A DNA stretch of 64,000 nucleotides, taken from Kitasatospora sp. A2-31. Its GTDB lineage: Bacteria; Actinomycetota; Actinomycetes; Streptomycetales; Streptomycetaceae. Positions 57,790 to 64,000 of this stretch are shown here, one piece after another; the first letter of the stretch is position 1, and every line of letters begins with the position of its first letter. Under the pieces are notes generated by a model. That model searched no databases. It saw only the letters and a list, made by a program, of their open reading frames with translations, and was not told the origin of the DNA. Location of the stretch: positions 594,404-658,403 of the forward strand of contig NZ_JAKNTA010000002.1 of assembly GCF_022288725.1 (NCBI RefSeq), written 5' to 3'. A program made the translations under genes and the position numbers.

Positions 57790-59325
57790 TCAGGCGGCTT
57801 GCGGGTCGGGCGCCGGCCGCGCGGAGGCGGTCACGGACTTCCGTCGGCCGGTGCACCGGGTGAGCAGGAGCGCGAGCAGGGCGGTGACGGTCAGGATCGC
57901 GGCCGAGACGGCGAAGGCAGCCCGGTAGCCGGCGGTGAGGGCTTCCAGGTGCGGCTGCCGGGCGGCCGCGTGGGTGGTGACGGAGCCGGCGAGGGTGGTC
58001 AGGGCGGCGAGGCCGATCGCGCCGCCGACCTGGCGGGTGGTGTTGACCAGTCCGCCGGCCAGCCCGGCGTCCCGGGGCGGGACGCCGTCCACCGCGAGGG
58101 CGGTGAGCTGGACGAAGGCGATGCTCAGACCCAGACCGATCAGGACGCTCGGTCCGAGGACGTCGGCGAGGTAGCTTCCGTCGGCGCTGATCCGTGACAG
58201 CCAGAGCAGACCGGCGGCCTCGGTGAGCAGGGCGGCGACCACGGTCGTGGCGGGGCCGAGCCGCCGGGAGACCCGCGGTGCCGCGGCGGCGCCGAGCATG
58301 TTGGCCGCGGCGAGCGGGAGTTGGCCCGCGCCGGTGGCCAGCGGCCCCGAGCCGAGGACCTGCTGTTGGTAGAGCGGCAGGAAGAAGAACAGGGCGATCC
58401 ACACCGACCCCAGCAGGGCCATCAGCAGATTGCCGGTGGCCACGCGGCCGGTGGCGAGCAGCCGCGGCGGTATCAGCGCGTTCGGCCGGCGGCGCTCGAT
58501 GACCGCGAAGGCCGCGAGCAGGACGGCGGCGGCGCCCAGGGACCCGACCACCCCGCCGTCGCTCCAGCCGGCTCCGCGGGCGGTGGTCAGGCCCCAGACC
58601 AGACAGGTCAGGGCGAGGGTGACGGTGGCGGTGCCCAGCAGGTCGAACCGGCCGGACGCCCGCCCGGCCTTCGTCCCGGACACGCGCTCGTCCACCGGTG
58701 CGGCCACGCGTCCGGCCCCGTGCGCGACCGGCGGTGGCACGAGGGCGACCACGGCGGCCAGGACCAGCGCCGACCCGAGCGCGACCGAGTGGAAGATCCA
58801 CGGCCAGCCCCATGCCTGGGTCAGCACTCCGCCCAGCAGCACGCCGGCCGCTCCTCCCGCGCCGGAGACCGCCCCCCACACCCCGAGCGCCATGCCGCGC
58901 CCGGAGCCGGTGGGGAACTGCTCCATCGCCAGGGCGAGCGCGGCCGGGGCGATGGCCGCCGCGGCGAGGCCCTGGACGGCCCGGGCGGTGATCAGCACAC
59001 CCCCGGCGGCGGCCAGTCCGGCCAGCAGCGAGGCCGTCGCGAACAGTGCGAGTCCGGCGACCAGCACCCGGCGGCGGCCGAGCAGGTCGGCCGCCCGACC
59101 GCCGGCCAGCAGCAGTGCCCCGAACGCCAGGCCGTAGGCGTTGACCACCCAGGTGGTCGAGCCGTCCGAGAGGCCGGCCCCGGCCCGGATCTGAGGCAGC
59201 GCCACGTTCACGATCGAGGTGGCGAGCATGACGGTGAACTGGGCCGCGGCGAGTGCCGCGAGCGCCGCTCCCGGTCGGTGGGCCCGGGCTGCTGCCGGGT
59301 CCGTCTGCGTGCGTGCAACGTTCAT
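57790..59325 (-). CDS. MFS exporter, DHA2 family
   Basis: A 511-residue multidrug-type exporter with about 14 helices. VMLATSIVNVALPQIRAGAG and the motif A-like GGRAADLLGRRRVLV are visible; the motif C-like VSGAGGAAGVLLGG follows in helix 5. ATG 59325. The upstream region has GTCCAC-type repeats and shares TGTCCACTT with the leader of the first exporter. Adjacent genes do not include a TetR partner. Substrate unknown. Confidence 0.9.
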   Translation of the reverse strand: MNVARTQTDPAAARAHRPGAALAALAAAQFTVMLATSIVNVALPQIRAGAGLSDGSTTWVVNAYGLAFGALLLAGGRAADLLGRRRVLVAGLALFATASLLAGLAAAGGVLITARAVQGLAAAAIAPAALALAMEQFPTGSGRGMALGVWGAVSGAGGAAGVLLGGVLTQAWGWPWIFHSVALGSALVLAAVVALVPPPVAHGAGRVAAPVDERVSGTKAGRASGRFDLLGTATVTLALTCLVWGLTTARGAGWSDGGVVGSLGAAAVLLAAFAVIERRRPNALIPPRLLATGRVATGNLLMALLGSVWIALFFFLPLYQQQVLGSGPLATGAGQLPLAAANMLGAAAAPRVSRRLGPATTVVAALLTEAAGLLWLSRISADGSYLADVLGPSVLIGLGLSIAFVQLTALAVDGVPPRDAGLAGGLVNTTRQVGGAIGLAALTTLAGSVTTHAAARQPHLEALTAGYRAAFAVSAAILTVTALLALLLTRCTGRRKSVTASARPAPDPQAA

Positions 59326-59400
59326 GGCGCACAGACTCGTTCGGGACGCTGTCCACTTGCCAGGCCCGGCGGCGGCGAGGACTGTCCACCCCTGTCCGCA

Positions 59401-59442
59401 GCTGTCCACCCGCAGCTGTGCACCCGCGGCTGTGTACCCGCG
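59401..59442. repeat. Three imperfect 14-base direct repeats
   Basis: AGCTGTCCACCCGC, AGCTGTGCACCCGC and GGCTGTGTACCCGC in tandem, about 75 bases upstream of the exporter start and preceded by further CTGTCC copies. They could be regulator half-sites or simply a duplicated segment. Confidence 0.6.
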
Positions 59443-59523
59443 GCGGGCCGCGCCCCCGCGCGGCCCGCGCCGCGCCCCGCCGGAGAGCAGGCGGGCGCGT
59501 CCTTGTCGCGGGCGTGCGCGTCC

Positions 59524-61524
59524 TCAGGGGGTGCCGTGCAGCTCCTGCTCCCACAGTGCCTCGCAGAGCAGGTCCAGCCCCTGCCGCAGGTGGCGCCGGT
59601 AGGTGCCGTACGGGAGGTTCAGACGGCGGGCCGCGGCTTCCTGGGTGGGTGCACCGGAGAAGTAGCCTGCCGTCACGGCGTCGCGGGCGCGGACACCGCG
59701 GGGATCGCGGCCGAGCTCGTCCACGGCCCGGCGCAGCAGGCCGCGCAACTCCTCGGCGGGCTCTTCGAAGTCGGCTGCCAGGCGGGCGCGCAGGAGGGAG
59801 CAGGCGGCGAAGGCGCCCGGGTCGCGCCAGTGCGCCAGGGCTTCCCGCACGGCCTGCTCGAACGCAGCCCGTGAGACGCCCGACGGCCCGGCCTGGACGG
59901 GCACGGCGGCGGCCGCGATGAAGTGGCGCAGCCACGTCTCGACGGGCACCTGCCGCCAGTCGACGCCGAACACGCCGTACGTGTGGTCGCCGACCCGGGG
60001 GCGGGCGCCGGTGTCGGCGAGGCTGCCCTCGACGCGCGCGGCCCACGTCTCGGCGTCCCGCCAGACGGCGAAGCCGAAGGCGCGGCCACGGGCGCGGGCG
60101 GACTCCGCCTGGGCGCGGGAGCTGCTCAGGTCGATCACGCGCGAGGGTATCTGGTAGCGCTCGGGGTAGACCGTGAAGCGGCTGACGCCGATGTGCTCGC
60201 CGGGCCGTACCGGCGCGGTGGCGTCGGTGTACGCCCAGGCGGCCGCCACCACCGGATCGGTGGCCAGGTCCTCCGGGTCGGCGGGGGCGGGCAGCGCGAG
60301 GCGGGCGGTGAACGCCACGATCCGGCCGGTGCTCACGAGCCGGTAGACGCTGAAGGCCTGCGGCTGACGCTCCGCCCAGTAGCGGACCAGTTCCGCGGAC
60401 TCCGGGCCCTCGGTCTCCGTGGCCATGCGCAGCACGACGTCGAGGTCGTCCGGGGTGAGGGGCCGGTCGTGCACCTCGTCCTCGCGGGACCAGGTGCGCA
60501 GGCGCGCCACGATCTCCCCCTCGCGGAAGAGGTAGAAGAGCTCGTCGGTGACGGTCCAGACCCGTTCCTCGGGTGCCTCGCGCAGCAGCCGCAGGTACTC
60601 CTCGGTCAGCCGGTGGCGCATCGTCAGGAAGGCGTTGGGCGCCCGCCAGCGCAGGTCGGCGGCCAGCGTCTCGCGCGCGGCGTCGTGCGGGTGGAGGCCG
60701 CGGTGGGTGGACTCCATGAAGGGCAGGTCCCGGAGCCAGGCGAAGAGCGGGTGGGCGTCCTCGTCGGGCAGGACGGCGGCGAGCAACTCCTCCGAGGTCG
60801 AGTAGGCCTGGGCCGCCACCTCCAGGGCGCGGCGATGGGCCGCGGTCGGCACCTCGCCGATCAGACCCGACAGGAGGGTGCGCAGGACGTCGGCCGAGGG
60901 GGCCCAGACGTCCTCCCGGTGCCAGTCGGCCGTCCTCGCGGCGGCCGCGAGGGAGAGGGCCAGCGGGTTGCCGCCGGCGAAGCGCAGCACCCGCTGCCGG
61001 AGCTGGGGGACGACCTGTGCCGTGGTCAGCAGGCTCCGGGCCTGATCCTCGGTGAACGGCTGCAGTTCGCGGACGGCCAGCAGCCCGGCCCAGGCGGGGT
61101 CGGCGGTCCACTGGGGCTGCGGGGCGAGGCGGCCGGCCAGGACCACCAGGGTGTCGTCGGCGGCGCGGGGCAGGAACCGCTGCCACAGCCAGCTCTCCAG
61201 CCACTGGCAGTGCTCGAAGGAGTCGACGAGCAGGACCGTCCCGGGCACGTCCAGGAGCGGGGCGGCGGTCCGCTCGAAGTCGGCCGGGTCCCGGCTCACG
61301 AAGCGGCCGTCCAGTTCGAGGGGCAGCCGTCCCGCCGCCCGGGCGTCGTCCGCTAGGCGGCGCAGCAGCGTCGACTTGCCGATGCCGCCCGGCCCGAACA
61401 CGTAGAACGCGAACGGCGCCTGCGGATCCCCGGCCAGGGCCTGCGCGAACTGCCCGAGCTCGGCGTCCCGGCCGATGAAGGCCTGGACGCGTGCGCTGCT
61501 CAGTCTCTCCCGGACGGACGCCAC
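59524..61524 (-). CDS. Large AAA/NACHT-like ATPase with C-terminal helix-turn-helix
   Basis: A 666-residue protein. A Walker A motif GPGGIGKST is at 44-52, and VLLVDSFEH provides Walker B. A middle helical region is followed by a C-terminal sigma-region-4-like helix-turn-helix (PTQEAAARRLNLPYGTYRRH). It looks like a signal-transducing regulator of the STAND type with reversed HTH family. GTG 61524 follows GGGAGAGGAA. Target genes are unknown; the adjacent exporter is a candidate. Confidence 0.8.
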   Translation of the reverse strand: MASVRERLSSARVQAFIGRDAELGQFAQALAGDPQAPFAFYVFGPGGIGKSTLLRRLADDARAAGRLPLELDGRFVSRDPADFERTAAPLLDVPGTVLLVDSFEHCQWLESWLWQRFLPRAADDTLVVLAGRLAPQPQWTADPAWAGLLAVRELQPFTEDQARSLLTTAQVVPQLRQRVLRFAGGNPLALSLAAAARTADWHREDVWAPSADVLRTLLSGLIGEVPTAAHRRALEVAAQAYSTSEELLAAVLPDEDAHPLFAWLRDLPFMESTHRGLHPHDAARETLAADLRWRAPNAFLTMRHRLTEEYLRLLREAPEERVWTVTDELFYLFREGEIVARLRTWSREDEVHDRPLTPDDLDVVLRMATETEGPESAELVRYWAERQPQAFSVYRLVSTGRIVAFTARLALPAPADPEDLATDPVVAAAWAYTDATAPVRPGEHIGVSRFTVYPERYQIPSRVIDLSSSRAQAESARARGRAFGFAVWRDAETWAARVEGSLADTGARPRVGDHTYGVFGVDWRQVPVETWLRHFIAAAAVPVQAGPSGVSRAAFEQAVREALAHWRDPGAFAACSLLRARLAADFEEPAEELRGLLRRAVDELGRDPRGVRARDAVTAGYFSGAPTQEAAARRLNLPYGTYRRHLRQGLDLLCEALWEQELHGTP

Positions 61525-61647
61525 GACGGTTCCTCTCCCCGTCCCCCGGTACCGGACCGGCCCTGCCGTCCGGAGGTCTCTGCGAGGGAACGGGCCCACC
61601 GGGGCGGCGGGGTGACAGGAGCTTCGGTCCCGGGCCTCCCGCGGACG

Positions 61648-61676
61648 TTGTCGTGGGCACTATAACCGAAGCCCCG
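61648..61676 (+). promoter_or_regulatory. Vegetative-type promoter candidate
   Basis: TTGTCG at 61648-61653, 17 bases, TATAAC at 61671-61676, close to the sigma-70-type consensus and the only such site that stands out in the window. It points toward the small gene at 61854 with a leader of about 170 bases. The rest of 61525-61853 shows no gene. Confidence 0.5.
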
Positions 61677-61853
61677 TCGACACCGGGCTCGGCGGATCGG
61701 GCCCCGGACGGTTCGCCCTCGCCCGGGTCGCTCCGGCCTTCGCCCGGTGGTTGAGGGGCTGCAAGGAGGGCACCCGCAGGGGGGAGGGCCGCAGGCGGCC
61801 GCGCCGTCCGCCCCGATCGGACCCGCGGGACGAGAGCTTTCAGGAGGCGAACC

Positions 61854-62105
61854 ATGAGAGAGCGGGGAAAGGACCTGCCGGCCGCCGACACGCGACCCCG
61901 CCGGGTCGTCAAGCCCCTGGACGAGGCGGCGGGGGACCGCTCCTACGGTGATCGTGCGGCCGGTGCCGAGCCCGACCCGGCCTCCAGCCGCAACCGGCCG
62001 CCGGACGGCACCGCGGTACGCGAGAGCTACGACGCGACCGCCGAGGCAGCGCGCGCCGTCCCCGGACGCGAGGACGGCTCCGAGGCACCGGACACCGAGG
62101 AGTGA
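61854..62105 (+). CDS. Small hydrophilic protein of unknown function
   Basis: An 83-residue highly charged protein (begins MRERGKDLPAADTRPRR; ends GREDGSEAPDTEE), probably disordered. No family recognised. ATG 61854 follows AGGAGGCG. Similar in character to the small stress-type proteins at 36136 and 36454. Confidence 0.6.
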   Translation: MRERGKDLPAADTRPRRVVKPLDEAAGDRSYGDRAAGAEPDPASSRNRPPDGTAVRESYDATAEAARAVPGREDGSEAPDTEE

Positions 62106-62141
62106 GGCCGGTCCCCGGTTCCTGTGCCGGGTCGCCCCCGG

Positions 62142-62999
62142 TCACTCCCGGTCCCGTCGGAGGAAGCCCGCCACCGTCGCCGTGAACGCCTGCGGGTCGT
62201 CCAGCCACGGGTAGTGGCCGGCGTCCGGCTGGACGGCGAGCGCCACCCCGGGCAGGAGCGACGCGGCGCCGGCCGCGGACTGCGCGGTGGGCCACAGGTC
62301 GAACTCGCCCACGAGGAGCAGCACCGGGCAGGACAGGGCGCCCAGGCGGCGCCGGAGCCCCTCGGAGTCGGGCGTGTAGCCCTGGTAGTAGTGCTCGCTG
62401 ACCGGCAGCGCCCGCTGCGCGGGATCGGCGGCGGCGTGGGCACGGGCGGTGTCGTCCCAGCGGCCGTACATCAGCGGCTCGAAGGCGAACCGGTACGGTG
62501 CGGCCTCCGCGAAGGTGTTCGCGGCCTTCACGTGCCGGTACGCCGTCGCGGCCTCGGCGTGCCAGGGCTCGGCAGCACGGGCGGCGATCACCTCCTCCGC
62601 GCCGGTGTCGGAGGGCAGCCCGACGGCGGCGAACGAAGGGGCGACCAGGGTCAGGCTGTCCAGCCGGTCGGGGTGGGCGGCGGCGTAGAGCATGGCCAGG
62701 CTGCCGCCGGCGGAGCGGCCGAGCAGGTCCACGCGGTCGAGGCCGAGGTGGCGGCGGAGTGCCTCGACGTCGGCGACCAGGCGGTCGACCCGGTACGTGG
62801 CGGCGGCGGCGGGCGTCCCGGAGGCGCCGGTGCCGCGGGTGTCGGGCAGGATCAGGGTGCGGTGCGCGGAGAGGCCGCCGAGGTCGCCCAGGTACTCCGC
62901 GGCGCGGCCGGGACCGCCGGGGAGGCAGAGCAGCGGCGGGCCGTCGCCGAGCGTGCGAAAGGCGAGCCTGGTTCCGTCGTACGAGGTGATGAACTCCAT
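62142..62999 (-). CDS. Alpha/beta hydrolase (proline iminopeptidase-like)
   Basis: A 285-residue alpha/beta hydrolase. The oxyanion region is CLPGGPGRAA, the nucleophile elbow GRSAGGS has S96, the acid is in LVGEFDLWPT and the histidine in DAGHYPWL. Resembles proline iminopeptidase-type hydrolases. ATG 62999 lacks a strong ribosome site. It is divergent from an ArsR-type regulator with a 70- to 76-base spacer that contains an inverted repeat. Confidence 0.9.
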   Translation of the reverse strand: MEFITSYDGTRLAFRTLGDGPPLLCLPGGPGRAAEYLGDLGGLSAHRTLILPDTRGTGASGTPAAAATYRVDRLVADVEALRRHLGLDRVDLLGRSAGGSLAMLYAAAHPDRLDSLTLVAPSFAAVGLPSDTGAEEVIAARAAEPWHAEAATAYRHVKAANTFAEAAPYRFAFEPLMYGRWDDTARAHAAADPAQRALPVSEHYYQGYTPDSEGLRRRLGALSCPVLLLVGEFDLWPTAQSAAGAASLLPGVALAVQPDAGHYPWLDDPQAFTATVAGFLRRDRE

Positions 63000-63034
63000 G
63001 GCGGACAGCCTGGGGGCGGTGGTCCTTCCCGGCT

Positions 63035-63058
63035 ATCGTTCAGGCAGGGCTAAACGAT
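63035..63058. promoter_or_regulatory. Inverted repeat operator candidate
   Basis: ATCGTT (63035-63040) and AACGAT (63053-63058) are perfect arms, extendable with mismatches, in the spacer between the divergent hydrolase and ArsR-type genes. A likely site for that regulator. Confidence 0.5.
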
Positions 63059-63075
63059 CAGGGGGCGCCTTGGCG

Positions 63076-64000
63076 GTGGAGATCCGGCTGTCGGCGGTCG
63101 ACGTGGCCCGGGTGCGGCTCGCGGCGTCGCCGCTGGCCGAGACGGTGTTCGGGGTGCGGGCGGCGCTGGGCGTCGGTGGGCACGAGGTGCACCGGCCGTG
63201 GGTGCGCGAGGCGCAGCCGGTGCTGGCGGGGGATCCGGACCTGCCGTTGCTGCAGACGCTGCTCGCAGGGTGCCTGCCGTCGTTCCTGTTCCCGGTGCCG
63301 GTGGAACGCCTGCCGACGTTCGACACCGAGCTGGCGGGCCTGCGGACGACGGACCCGGCGTACGTCGCGGCGGAGTGCGCTGCCGCAATGCCTGCCCGGG
63401 CCGGCACGCTGCCGGCCCCGGCGGAGCTGCTGGAACGGGTCGCCGATGCGTTGGCGCGCTGCTACGCCCAGCTGGTGGCTCCGCACTGGGGGCGGATGCG
63501 GGCGGTGCTGGAGGCGGACCTGGACCGGCGGGCGATGACGCTCGTGGACGGCGGCCTCGAGGGACTCTTCGCGGAGCTGCATGGCGACGTGCTCTGGCGG
63601 GAGGGCGAGTTGGTGGTGCACGGGCGCCGCCGACGGGGCTCCGTGTGGACGGTCGAGGCGGGCGGCCACGGGTTGGTGCTGATGCCGTCCGTCTTCGGGT
63701 GGCCGGACGTGGTCGTCGACTACTCCCCGCGCGCCGCCGCCTCGCTCCGCTACCCGGTGTCCGGCGTCGGACTGCTCCGGGAGCAGCCCCGCCCGACGTC
63801 CGCCGGCCTCGGCGCCGTCCTCGGCCGCACCCGCGCCGCCGTACTCGCCGAGCTCGGCGAACCGCTCAGCACTCCCGAACTCGCCGCCCGGGTGGGGGTC
63901 ACCGCCGGCGCCGTCTCCCAGCACCTCGGCGCCCTGCGCGGTGCGGGGCTGGTGACGACCCGCCGCACGGGCAGGACGGCCGTGCACCTGCGCACCCGGA
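63076..64000 (+). CDS. ArsR-type winged-helix regulator with DUF5937-like domain (cut by window end)
   Basis: An open frame of 308 codons running off the window. The N-terminal 240 residues resemble the DUF5937-type domain (VEIRLSAVDVARVRLAASPL; VLADVL-type helices; HGLVLMPSVFGWPDVVVDYS), and the C-terminus is an ArsR winged helix (STPELAARVGVTAGAVSQHL, GALRGAGLVTTRRTGRTAVH). Start GTG 63076 or TTG 63070. It probably represses itself and the divergent hydrolase. Only the last residues are missing. Confidence 0.85.
   Translation, partial: MEIRLSAVDVARVRLAASPLAETVFGVRAALGVGGHEVHRPWVREAQPVLAGDPDLPLLQTLLAGCLPSFLFPVPVERLPTFDTELAGLRTTDPAYVAAECAAAMPARAGTLPAPAELLERVADALARCYAQLVAPHWGRMRAVLEADLDRRAMTLVDGGLEGLFAELHGDVLWREGELVVHGRRRRGSVWTVEAGGHGLVLMPSVFGWPDVVVDYSPRAAASLRYPVSGVGLLREQPRPTSAGLGAVLGRTRAAVLAELGEPLSTPELAARVGVTAGAVSQHLGALRGAGLVTTRRTGRTAVHLRTR

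Noticed and set aside
56306..61912. An 1868-codon open frame on the minus strand covering carotenoid oxygenase, exporter and AAA regulator
   Set aside because: Only the first 454 codons (from 57670 down) have protein-family character. The rest is the GC-rich shadow of two genes in other frames.

Overview
All coordinates are 1-based and CDS ranges include the stop codon. The window is chromosomal DNA of a very GC-rich filamentous actinobacterium, most likely Streptomyces, Kitasatospora or a close relative. Support comes from the strong third-position GC bias, GGAGG-type ribosome sites, many GTG starts with 4-base GTGA/ATGA overlaps, a Streptomyces-type gas vesicle cluster, DUF6480 and DUF6328 proteins, and many STAS, HATPase_c_2, GAF-ANTAR and SpoIIE-type phosphatase genes. 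I found no tRNA, rRNA, CRISPR array, transposase or phage gene.

Layout. 81-2455: divergent TetR regulator and DHA2-type exporter. 2535-8048 (minus): CsbD-like protein, then a gas vesicle cluster transcribed gvpY-Z-A-F-J-L-S-K. 8424-11597: BrkB-type membrane protein, flavin reductase, and the polymerase and 3'-phosphoesterase domains of LigD as two separate genes; Ku lies 42 kb away at 53483. 11730-15929 (minus): seven-gene Mrp/Mbh-like antiporter operon. 16143-24871: DUF6328 protein, a STAS protein, three HATPase anti-sigma-type proteins, a bacterial eRF1-like protein, a glutamate-cysteine ligase family 2 enzyme, an SDR, and a SigB/F/G-family sigma factor. 25002-31355: a five-gene redox operon (TPP enzyme, small membrane protein, gluconate dehydrogenase subunit 3/GMC fusion, enolase-superfamily enzyme, HAD phosphatase). 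31537-36672: nucleotidyltransferase, BON, phosphoesterase, GH15 and luciferase-like genes, and two small hydrophilic proteins. 36758-43463: STAS, ANTAR-GAF-PAS-PP2C phosphatase, diiron-type oxidase with a coupled 38-residue ORF, CDGSH protein, methyltransferase and two GAF-ANTAR regulators. 43591-56031: mostly small stress-type genes (DUF6480, SRPBCC, CBS, DJ-1/PfpI, three hemerythrins, PLP decarboxylase, Ku, TusA-like, DHFR-like). 56306-64000: carotenoid oxygenase, second exporter, AAA regulator, alpha/beta hydrolase, and an ArsR-type regulator cut by the window end.

Unifying theme. Eleven intergenic sites match GNNT, 15 or 16 bases, GGGTA(G/C), which is the promoter form described for SigB-family sigma factors in Streptomyces. 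They precede the gas vesicle operon, the LigD phosphoesterase gene, two HATPase genes, the eRF1-like gene, the sigma factor itself, the nucleotidyltransferase operon, a small hydrophilic protein, a GAF-ANTAR pair and a small unknown protein. The eleventh points antisense into a HATPase gene. I infer that much of this window is one stress island wired to the resident sigma factor, with its likely partner-switching regulators (STAS, HATPase, PP2C) encoded alongside.
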